NCBI GenBank assembly: GCA_050010455.1
Contig: JBEKLA010000078.1
Location: forward strand, 1-16,597
Source: DATJOQ01 sp050010455
Lineage (GTDB): Bacteria > Desulfobacterota > Binatia > Binatales > Binataceae
Length of the DNA stretch: 16,597 bases
Direction: 5' to 3'
Under the pieces are notes generated by a model, which was not told the DNA's origin, searched no databases, and was given only the letters and a program-made list of their open reading frames with translations. Positions 1 through 6,112 of the stretch are shown here, piece by piece (the stretch's first letter is position 1; every line of letters starts with the position of its first letter). A program made the position numbers and the translations under genes.

Positions 1-3
1 CTA

Positions 4-26
4 GTGTTGTGTCCCGTAATTAACTT
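4..26 (+). repeat. Left terminal inverted repeat of the IS630 element
   Basis: Begins GTGTTGTGTCCCGT and matches the reverse complement of 1143-1165 at 20 of 23 positions; the outermost 14 bases are identical. It directly follows the TA at 2-3. Confidence 0.93.
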
Positions 27-79
27 GCATAATTCTTGCTTGCATATTCGGCATCAAATCCGATTAAGGAGAGATGCCG

Positions 80-1168
80 ATGGCGATTGGGCGACCCAAG
101 ACGGAGCTGGTGTTGAGCGCTGAAGAGCACGCGCAGTTGTCCGCGCTGGCCGCCTCGCGCGCGCTGCCGCACGCGCTGGTGGCGCGGGCCAAGCTGGTGC
201 TGTGGGCAGCGCAGGGCGAGAGCAACACCGCGATCGCTGAGCGTCTGGGCTGGAGCCTGCCGACGGTGGGCAAGTGGCGCGGGCGCTTCGTCGCGCAGCG
301 GATGGCCGGTCTGCACGATGAATTGCGGCCCGGACGCCCGCGCAGCTACGGCGACGAACGGGTAGCCGAACTGATCAATCGGGTTCTGCGCAGCAAGCCC
401 AAAAACGCCACCCATTGGAGCGTGCGCTCGGTGGCCGAGGAAACCGCAATCTCCAAGAGCACCGTGGCGCGCTACTTCGCGCTGTTTGGCCTGCAACCCC
501 ATCGCGCCAAGAGCTTCAAGCTCTCCACCGACCCGTTCTTCGTGGAAAAAGTGCGCGACGTGGTGGGGCTTTACCTCAACCCGCCGGACCACGCGCTGGT
601 GTTGTGTGTAGATGAGAAGAGCCAGGTTCAGGCGCTGGAACGCACCCAGCCGGTGCTGCCGATGGGTCTGGGCTATCTCGAAGGGGTGACCCACGACTAC
701 TATCGGCACGGCACCACCACGCTGTTCGCGGCGCTTAATGTGCTCGACGGGTCGGTCATCACCCAGTGCAAGCCGCGCCATCGCCATCAGGAGTTTCTCT
801 CGTTCCTTAATCACCTCGACCGCAACGTTCCGGCCGACCTCGAAGTCCATCTGATCGCGGACAACTACGCCACCCACAAACATCCACGGGTCAAAGCCTG
901 GCTCGCGCGTCATCTGCGTTTCGTCATCCATTACACGCCGACCTACTCCAGTTGGCTCAACCAGGTTGAGCGCTGGTTCGGGCTCATCACCCAGCACGCC
1001 ATCCGCCGCGGCTCGTTTCGGAGCGTGCGCGAATTGGTCCACAAGATCGACCAATACGTCATTCACCACAACCTCCACCGCCGCCCCTTTGCCTGGACCG
1101 CCACCGCTGATTCCATCTTCGGAAAGCTTCAACGCCTTTGTAAACTTATTAACGGGACACAACACTAG
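80..1168 (+). CDS. IS630-family transposase
   Basis: DDE transposase for cut-and-paste movement into TA targets. Numbering from the ATG at 74 (364 aa), residues 30-140 form a helix-turn-helix DNA-binding region (AIAERLGWSLPTVGKWR, then SVRSVAEETAISKSTVARYF). Residues 170-345 form the RNase-H-like DDE domain, with catalytic candidates D180 (LCVDEKS), D263 (LIADNYATHK) and E299 (WLNQVERWF). There are 35 residues between the second Asp and the Glu, close to the IS630 norm. I prefer the ATG at 80 because AAGGAG at 66-71 lies 8 bases before it and only 2 before the ATG at 74. The TAG stop (1166-1168) is made of the target-site TA plus the flanking G, so the element itself carries no stop codon. 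Confidence 0.93.
   Translation: MAIGRPKTELVLSAEEHAQLSALAASRALPHALVARAKLVLWAAQGESNTAIAERLGWSLPTVGKWRGRFVAQRMAGLHDELRPGRPRSYGDERVAELINRVLRSKPKNATHWSVRSVAEETAISKSTVARYFALFGLQPHRAKSFKLSTDPFFVEKVRDVVGLYLNPPDHALVLCVDEKSQVQALERTQPVLPMGLGYLEGVTHDYYRHGTTTLFAALNVLDGSVITQCKPRHRHQEFLSFLNHLDRNVPADLEVHLIADNYATHKHPRVKAWLARHLRFVIHYTPTYSSWLNQVERWFGLITQHAIRRGSFRSVRELVHKIDQYVIHHNLHRRPFAWTATADSIFGKLQRLCKLINGTQH
1143..1165 (-). repeat. Right terminal inverted repeat of the IS630 element
   Basis: Reverse-strand partner of 4-26, with the outer 14 bases identical. It overlaps the transposase gene: the last residues of the protein (about LINGTQH) are encoded inside this repeat, and the stop codon lies just outside it. 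Confidence 0.93.
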
Positions 1169-1252
1169 AGTATTGCGGTTAGGCGGTCGGGGGCGCGGCG
1201 CGGGCATCGGCGGGTTGACGATCGAGTCAAATGCCGCAGCGCAAGACCCACC

Positions 1253-2048
1253 ATGCGACTGCGTCACAGATACGTGCTTCATAGGCTGATACCTCTTGCG
1301 GCATTTGCGGCGATGCTGGCGCTGGCGGTTCCGGCGCTTGAGCGGGCCGCCCTATCAAACGGACGATCCGGAACCGACCGACTACCGGCATTTCGAAATC
1401 TATTTCTTCGATGGCGGCACGGCGACGCGCTCCGGGACTGGCCAACTGGCGGGAATAGACTTCAACTATGGCATAGCGCCCGAGTTCCAGGTGGACGTGG
1501 TCGTACCGGCCGGATTCGGTGATGCGGGCGTGGTTTTACCGGTCGGTTTCGGCAACGCCGTGCAGGGCCAAAACGCGGTGACTCTCGGCAATGTTCAGCT
1601 GGCATTGAAGTATCGCTTGCTGCATCAACGTGACATGGGCGTCGACGTCGCCTTCTATCCGCGCGTCTTCCTGCCGGCCGGCCCGGGCGAAGTCGGCGAA
1701 AGCTTTCCTTCGCTGTTTGTGCCGTTATGGCTGGAGAAAGATTTCGGCGCGTGGTCGACACTCGGAGGCGGCGGGTATCAAATCGACCGCGGCGGGAACT
1801 ACCAGGACTACTACCAGCTCGGATGGGCGGTTACGCGGGAAGTGATGCCCCATCTTCGAATCGGTGCGGAAGTCTATTACCAGTCGCCCAATACCCGCGG
1901 GGGACTCGCTACTGCTGAAATCGATGTCGGCTTCACCTACGATCTCACCGATAACTTCCATCTGATCGCCACGGCAGGGCCGGGTATCGAGAACGCGAAC
2001 GAGACTGATCGCTACTCATGGTATGGGGCCCTGCTGGTGACGTTGTAA
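1253..2048 (+). pseudogene. MetA-pathway-like outer-membrane beta-barrel protein, frameshifted
   Basis: The main reading frame (open from 1296) begins as an Arg-rich stretch and then becomes GPPYQTDDPEPTDYRHFEIY, the usual mature N terminus of the 'transporter / phenol-degradation MetA-like' outer-membrane family (PF13557). It continues with alternating beta-barrel-like strands to YGALLVTL. The missing signal peptide is in another frame: ATG at 1253 encodes MRLRHRYVLHRLIPLAAF followed by AMLALAVPAL. The two halves join only if one extra base is removed at roughly 1331-1345. So this is either a recent one-base insertion that kills export or a sequencing error. Substrate unknown. It overlaps the next gene's first possible start, suggesting an operon. 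The IS630 element upstream may have separated it from its promoter. Confidence 0.7.
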
Positions 2049-2866
2049 TCGTGCCGCGCGAGCGCAGCCCCAAAATCGACAGGACGGGAGCGATACGACA
2101 AGTGATAGATGATGTCCGATTGAACAAGGTCCCGGCAGTAACGCTGGCGTTCTGGATCGCGAAGATCGCGGCGACCACGCTGGGCGAGACCGGCGGAGAC
2201 GCCGTCTCGATGTCGATGAACTTCGGGTATCTCGCCGCCACGGGCATTTTCGCGGCCGTCTTCGTCGTCGCCCTCGTGCTGCAAGTAGCGGAGCGACGCT
2301 ACCGCCCGTTCAACTACTGGTTCGTCATCGTGGCGACGACCACCGTAGGGACGACCATCTCCGACTACCTCGATCGCACTGCGGGGCTGGGCTATCCGCT
2401 GACCTCGCTGATTCTGTTCGGCATGGTCCTGGCGTGTCTGGGCGCGTGGCGCCTCACCACCGGGAGCCTCTCCGTCGCGCGGGTTGCGGATTACAAAACG
2501 GAAATCTTTTATTGGACGACGATCCTGGCCTCGAACACGCTCGGCACCGCGCTTGGCGACTACCTGGCGGATTCCAGAGGCTTCGGCTTCGAGGGCGGCG
2601 CGCTGGTATTTGGCGGACTGATCGGGGTGGTCGTGGCGGCCTACTTCGCCACCAGAATCTCGCACACGATTTTGTTCTGGGCTGCCTTTATCCTGACGCG
2701 CCCGCTAGGGGCGACATTGGGCGACATCCTGACCAAGCCTCAAATCCAGGGTGGGCTGAACCTCGACCGCGTCGAATCGTCGCTGACGCTCGCGGCATTC
2801 ATGACGGTCTGCATTGTGGCAACCAATCTGCGCAAGCCAGCTCCGACCGGGGCGATGGCACACTAG
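2018..2866 (+). CDS. COG4705-type integral membrane protein with four DUF347 repeats
   Basis: Predicted inner-membrane protein of up to 282 aa. Four internal repeats share the pattern aromatic-Trp, about 9 residues, then a (T)LG-T-x-GD-type block: residues 45-61 (FWIAKIAATTLGETGGD), 100-116 (YWFVIVATTTVGTTISD), 165-181 (YWTTILASNTLGTALGD) and 220-236 (FWAAFILTRPLGATLGD). Each repeat begins a hydrophobic helix, and further hydrophobic segments lie between them. The repeat type matches DUF347 (PF03988) and the protein COG4705; the function is not established. The start is uncertain. ATG 2018 overlaps the upstream gene by 31 bases, GTG 2051 directly follows its stop, and GTG 2102 lies just before the conserved region. 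None has a strong ribosome-binding site. Confidence 0.85.
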   Translation: MVWGPAGDVVIVPRERSPKIDRTGAIRQVIDDVRLNKVPAVTLAFWIAKIAATTLGETGGDAVSMSMNFGYLAATGIFAAVFVVALVLQVAERRYRPFNYWFVIVATTTVGTTISDYLDRTAGLGYPLTSLILFGMVLACLGAWRLTTGSLSVARVADYKTEIFYWTTILASNTLGTALGDYLADSRGFGFEGGALVFGGLIGVVVAAYFATRISHTILFWAAFILTRPLGATLGDILTKPQIQGGLNLDRVESSLTLAAFMTVCIVATNLRKPAPTGAMAH

Positions 2867-3108
2867 CAGGCTGTTGAAAGAAGGATTTTCGCAGCCCGCT
2901 TCTGTACTCCCCATACGGGGGAGCTGAATGAAAGAGTTCATCTCTTGACAGCGTGTCGAGGGTGGATTGCGCCAACAAGGGGAATGAAGGGGCGAAAGCT
3001 GCGCTGAAACGTCAATGATATCAGCAGCTTAGCGCTCCGGGTGCGAACCGGGACCGGGGGGCGTCAGGCCATCGGCCGAGGAACCTTCGCGAAGACTAAC
3101 TGCCGGGT
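2867..3108. other. Non-coding stretch with an IS-end-like sequence
   Basis: No convincing gene on either strand. It begins with CAGGCTGTTGAAAG directly after the COG4705 stop codon; such CAGGCTGTTGAAA sequences are common at IS ends, but no inverted partner is visible nearby. A small hairpin (CTCCCC 2907-2912, GGGGAG 2918-2923) has no following T-run and is not a convincing terminator. Confidence 0.4.
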
Positions 3109-3173
3109 TCAAACCATCTCTACGAAGCTTGCGCGGACGGCGGCCTCGAGTTGCTCGGTTAACGCGGCGCGAT
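3109..3173 (-). pseudogene. C-terminal remnant of a second plsC
   Basis: On the minus strand, the 21 codons ending at the TGA (3111-3109) match the C terminus of the plsC gene downstream: RAALTEQLEAAVRA here against RAALTEHLEAAVRA there. Nucleotides 3131-3173 and 3424-3466 are identical at 41 of 43 positions. The stop codon lies at the same distance (22 bases) from the repeat in both copies, while the last six or so codons have diverged. This is the tail of a paralogous acyltransferase gene rather than a chance repeat. Upstream of the matching segment, at 3174, the similarity ends abruptly, so the rest of this copy has been lost. Confidence 0.7.
3131..3173 (+). repeat. Direct repeat, copy 1 (plsC 3' end)
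   Basis: A 43-bp segment repeated at 3424-3466 with two mismatches, 293 bp apart and in the same orientation. It could support recombination between the copies. Confidence 0.9.
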
Positions 3174-3364
3174 ACGAGGAGCTGCCCGATACGCCCGAGT
3201 GGCAAGACTCGCGCGCACTCGCCTACAATCTGCTGCAAAGGTACGCCATGTGGTGGGAGCCCGCTTACGACAAAACTATCTACCATGGCACGGAGCGCCC
3301 GCTGGTGCCGATCTTCTACCGCATTCACATTACTCGGATTACCGGCCACTGCGCCACCCACTGA
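3174..3364 (+). pseudogene. 3' fragment of an unrecognised forward gene
   Basis: In the forward frame ending at the TGA 3362-3364, the codons from about 3174 read like a real protein: EELPDTPEWQDSRALAYNLL, then QRYAMWWEPAYDKTIYHG and TERPLVPIFYRIHITRIT. It is rich in Trp, Tyr and Pro, unlike the Arg/Ala/Gly-rich shadow frames elsewhere in this window. No start codon with a ribosome-binding site precedes it; upstream, the same frame runs through the antisense of the plsC remnant, where it does not look coding. I do not recognise the family. The simplest reading is the C-terminal end of a gene once convergent with plsC, whose 5' part was lost in the rearrangement. Confidence 0.4.
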
Positions 3365-3401
3365 GCCGAAATGGCGCCGCCGGCGCGCGGGGCGGCCTTA
3401 T

Positions 3402-4157
3402 TCAGACTACCGGCAGGAACATGGCGCGGACGGCGGCCTCGAGATGCTCGGTCAACGCGGCGCGATCGTTCGAGCGCAAATCCGCAGTCGCGATCGGCGG
3501 GCCAAGACTCAGCCTCATCCGGCCGCCCGGTACCACCACCTTGGCGCCGCGCGGGAAGAAGGCTCCGCTGCCGCTGATCGCCATCGGAACGCACGGCAGC
3601 TTGGCCTGAATCGCAAGCCATGCCGCGCCCTGCTGAAAGGGATGGACCTGGTTGTCGTCGAAACGATGGCCCTCGGCGAAGACGCAGATGCAATAGCCGC
3701 GGCCACCGAGATCGACCGCCTGGCGCACGGTCGGCCCGCCGCGCTGGCGATCGACGACGATATGCCCCGACCGGCGCATCGCATAGCCGAAGAACGGGAT
3801 CCGCAGCAGCTCCTTCTTGGCGAGAAAGCGCACCTGGCGCGGCATGTACGCTATCACCGCGAAGATGTCGAAGGCGCTCTGATGGTTGGTTACCAATACG
3901 AACCCATTCAGCGCGGCGATATTTTCGAGGCCCTCAAGTTCCACCGTGACACCGGAGGTCCAGATGATCAGGCGCGCCCACAGGCGACCGACCCAATTGG
4001 TGTAATCGCCGTGGGCGAACGGCGCGACGGCCGCGGCTATCGGCGCGCACACCGCCGTGTACAGCACCGCCATCACGGTTGCGGCTACGCCCCATGCGAA
4101 CTTGAGCGCGGCGAGCGGCGCGCCGGCAACAGCGGGAGCTTCGACGTTTTGTCCCAT
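3402..4157 (-). CDS. plsC: 1-acyl-sn-glycerol-3-phosphate acyltransferase (PlsC family)
   Basis: Transfers an acyl chain to lysophosphatidate to make phosphatidate at the inner membrane. The 251-aa length fits the family. A hydrophobic N-terminal segment lies at residues 17-48. The acyltransferase blocks follow: motif I NHQSAFD (91-97, catalytic His and Asp), motif II around MRRSGHIVVDR (127-137), motif III FAEGHR (160-165) and motif IV VPMAISGS (190-197). Motif III is usually FPEGTR; here Pro is Ala and Thr is His, while the Glu-Gly and Arg are kept. A lyso-lipid or other acyl-acceptor specificity is therefore possible. A degenerate second C terminus lies just downstream at 3109-3173. The gene is divergent from the small exported protein gene at 4318. 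Confidence 0.88.
   Translation of the reverse strand: MGQNVEAPAVAGAPLAALKFAWGVAATVMAVLYTAVCAPIAAAVAPFAHGDYTNWVGRLWARLIIWTSGVTVELEGLENIAALNGFVLVTNHQSAFDIFAVIAYMPRQVRFLAKKELLRIPFFGYAMRRSGHIVVDRQRGGPTVRQAVDLGGRGYCICVFAEGHRFDDNQVHPFQQGAAWLAIQAKLPCVPMAISGSGAFFPRGAKVVVPGGRMRLSLGPPIATADLRSNDRAALTEHLEAAVRAMFLPVV
3424..3466 (+). repeat. Direct repeat, copy 2 (inside intact plsC)
   Basis: Second copy of the 43-bp segment at 3131-3173. Here it encodes, on the minus strand, about residues 231-244 of the intact acyltransferase. Confidence 0.9.
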
Positions 4158-4237
4158 CGCTGACGATCATCGCCCGAACTGAGGCGATGGCGCTAGAACT
4201 TGTAGCGGCTCGGCAGCCCGCGTCGCAAGCCCGTCGC

Positions 4238-4265
4238 TTGAGTTATGTTAGCACTGGTCTATGTT
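4238..4265 (+). promoter_or_regulatory. Possible sigma-70 promoter for the small exported protein gene
   Basis: TTGAGT (4238-4243) and TATGTT (4260-4265) are 16 bases apart, each matching the consensus at four of six positions. Transcription would begin near 4272, downstream of the in-frame ATG at 4261, which supports the ATG at 4318 as the true start. Confidence 0.35.
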
Positions 4266-4317
4266 AATAAATCATATGAGCTCTACGATTCACGCCGGAG
4301 TCGTTTTTGTCACGTCG

Positions 4318-4674
4318 ATGAACGAACGGCGAAGGGCGCTTCGATCTGGTGTGATCGCCGTGATGCTGATCGCGCTCATCGCGGGCGCGAGCGGCGTCGC
4401 GACCGCCGCCGACCAATCGGAACTCTCGGGGGAGACCGCATGCAGCGAGATTCGTTCGGAGGTCTCGCGGATGGCGAAAGCCGAACGCGCTGAGGCCGAC
4501 GCTCTGCAATTGGCGGGTAAGGGCGGCGATTTGGCTCCGGTAGCGAGCCAGTTGAATGAGCTGCTGGCGAAGATTGCCGTCCTGCGCGGTACGCTCCACA
4601 AAATCAGCCAGAGCCGGCTGACGAAGGACCCAGACGTCGCGAATTGCCTCAAGCTCGGGTACCAGGCCCTCTAG
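4318..4674 (+). CDS. Small exported protein with two cysteines, function unknown
   Basis: 118 aa from the ATG at 4318. This start puts a classical signal peptide at the N terminus: basic MNERRRALRS, hydrophobic GVIAVMLIALIAGASG, and a cleavage site near VATAA-DQ (residues 30-31). In-frame ATGs at 4261 and 4276 would hide the signal behind extra residues and overlap the candidate promoter. The mature part is helical and charged (residues 42-97), with two cysteines (C42, C110) that could form a disulfide in the periplasm. I do not recognise the family. The stop is an amber codon, after which the same frame stays open and protein-like for 35 more codons, so the product may be prematurely truncated. 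The glycerate kinase gene starts 82 bases downstream. Confidence 0.65.
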   Translation: MNERRRALRSGVIAVMLIALIAGASGVATAADQSELSGETACSEIRSEVSRMAKAERAEADALQLAGKGGDLAPVASQLNELLAKIAVLRGTLHKISQSRLTKDPDVANCLKLGYQAL

Positions 4675-4756
4675 AAGGCTGAGAAGCTGACGACCGAGGT
4701 CGAGCAAATTTTGCTTCAACAGGTTGGTAGCACACAGCCAGCGGAGACGCCTCTCG

Positions 4757-6112
4757 ATGGACGTTGGCCCCGCGCGTCGTGATCTCGAACTGATCTTCCG
4801 CGGCGCGATTAGCGCGGTCGAGCCACGCCGGCTGGTTGCGCGAGCGCTATCCGGAGAGGTCACGGGCGGCGAGCGGGCGCCTGCGATGCTCGCGGCGTCG
4901 CGGCGGATCTTCGTGCTAGCTGTGGGCAAGGCCGCGTTGGGAATGGCGCGAGGAATCGAAGCCATATGCGGTGCCAAGATTGCCGCGTCGATAGTGATCG
5001 TGCCCGCGGGAGGCGGCGTCGATACCGACACGCCGCCGTTACCGGATGGACGGTTCACGATGTATCGCGGCGGCCATCCGATTCCGAATGCGGAGTCGGA
5101 GGATGGCGCCAAGGCCGGCCTCGCGATTGCGCGCGAAGCGGGTCCGGGCGATCTGCTGATCGTCGCGATCAGCGGCGGCGCCTCCGCGCTGATGGCGTTG
5201 CCCGATGGCGCGCTCACGCTGGCGGACAAGATCGCCATGACCGGGTTGCTGCTGGCGGCCGGCGCTTCGATCGGCGAGCTCAATACGGTGCGGCGTCATC
5301 TGTCGGCGATCAAAGGTGGTCGGCTGCTACGCTCGGTCGGCGGCGCTGACGTGCTCGGGCTGATGCTCTCCGACGTCGCGGGGAACGATCTCGCGGCGAT
5401 CGGGTCGGGACCGACGAGCGCGGACGCCAGCACATACGCCGACGCGCGAGCGGTGCTAATTCGCTACGGTCTGTGGGATCGCGTGTCGGCCGCCGTCCGC
5501 AATCATCTGGAGAGCGGCGTCGCGGGGAATCTCGTCGAGACCGTGAAACCGCGCGATCCCGTGCTGGCGCGAGTCACCAATCTGATTATCGGTGAGAACG
5601 CGACGGCGCTAGCAGGAGCACGCGAGGCGGCAATCTCGATCGGCTACAAGGTCGATGGTTGGCGCGAACTTTACGGCGAGGCTCGCGAGATCGGGCGGGC
5701 ACTCGCGGCTCATCTATCAGCGATGCGCGAGCGGCGGCTCTGCGTGTTGGCGGGCGGCGAGCCCGTCGTGACGGTTCGAGGCGACGGCCGCGGCGGGCGC
5801 GCCCAGGAACTCGCGCTGTCGCTCGCTCTCGAACTCGGGCGAATCGGCCACGAGCGGAGAATCGCGATACTCGCCGCGGGTACCGACGGTATCGACGGGC
5901 CGACCGACGCGGCCGGCGCGTTCGTCTTCCCCGATAGCGCCGCACGCGCGCTAGCGGCGGGCGTCGACCCCGAGGCGGCGATGGCGCGCAACGATTCTTA
6001 TCGCGTCTTCGACGCGCTCGGCGATCTGTTTCGTCCCGGTCCGACCGGCACAAACGTGGCCGATATCGTGGTTGCCCTGATAGACGACAGTCCGTTCCGC
6101 CCGGCCGCGTGA
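4757..6112 (+). CDS. Glycerate 2-kinase (DUF4147/MOFRL family)
   Basis: Phosphorylates D-glycerate to 2-phosphoglycerate with ATP, feeding lower glycolysis. The 451 aa from the ATG at 4757 is the usual family length. The N-terminal DUF4147 domain (about residues 8-240) holds VGKAALGMA (56-64, with K58 at the conserved lysine), GGHPIPNAES, ISGGASALM, NTVRRHLSAIKGGRL and LSDVAGNDLAAIGSGPTS. The C-terminal MOFRL domain (about 325-440) holds GGEPVVTVRGDGRGGRAQE, AAGTDGIDGPTDAAGAF and GPTGTNVAD. The ATG at 4757 has GGAG at 4742-4745; an upstream TTG at 4724 would add 11 residues without family similarity. The stop overlaps the start of glpD (TGATG), indicating translational coupling. The symbol is left empty because gckA, garK and ttuD are all used for this family. 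Confidence 0.93.
   Translation: MDVGPARRDLELIFRGAISAVEPRRLVARALSGEVTGGERAPAMLAASRRIFVLAVGKAALGMARGIEAICGAKIAASIVIVPAGGGVDTDTPPLPDGRFTMYRGGHPIPNAESEDGAKAGLAIAREAGPGDLLIVAISGGASALMALPDGALTLADKIAMTGLLLAAGASIGELNTVRRHLSAIKGGRLLRSVGGADVLGLMLSDVAGNDLAAIGSGPTSADASTYADARAVLIRYGLWDRVSAAVRNHLESGVAGNLVETVKPRDPVLARVTNLIIGENATALAGAREAAISIGYKVDGWRELYGEAREIGRALAAHLSAMRERRLCVLAGGEPVVTVRGDGRGGRAQELALSLALELGRIGHERRIAILAAGTDGIDGPTDAAGAFVFPDSAARALAAGVDPEAAMARNDSYRVFDALGDLFRPGPTGTNVADIVVALIDDSPFRPAA

Larger units (their letters stand above)
2..1167 (+). mobile_element. IS630-family insertion sequence, complete
   Basis: A complete insertion sequence of about 1.16 kb: one transposase gene between terminal inverted repeats, with the element proper running 4-1165. 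The dinucleotide TA at 2-3 and 1166-1167 is the target duplication typical of the IS630/Tc1-mariner group, and the flanking C (1) and G (1168) make the target CTAG, a known preference of IS630 elements. Transposase and both ends look intact, so the copy could be active. Nothing is visible to the left because the window begins at the target site. The element lies about 85 bp upstream of a frameshifted outer-membrane protein gene. Confidence 0.93.

Noticed and set aside
1138..1215. Outward promoter from the IS right end reading into the outer-membrane protein gene
   Set aside because: Only weak -35/-10 pairs could be found, none better than chance in this context.
20..1282. 420-codon minus-strand open frame across the IS
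   Set aside because: Antisense of the transposase gene; composition is Arg/Gly/His-rich and the forward frame has clear DDE motifs, repeats and a ribosome-binding site.
2907..2923. Hairpin CTCCCC/GGGGAG as a terminator for the COG4705 gene
   Set aside because: Short stem and no T-run after it.
3095..3122. tRNA-like CGGGTTCAAACC
   Set aside because: The flanking bases do not pair into a T stem, and no acceptor or anticodon arm could be fitted.
3129..4163. 344-codon forward open frame across plsC
   Set aside because: Shadow of the plsC gene, which has all four acyltransferase motifs on the minus strand.
4264..5283. 339-codon minus-strand open frame
   Set aside because: Antisense of the small exported protein and glycerate kinase genes; low-complexity Ser/Ala/Arg composition.
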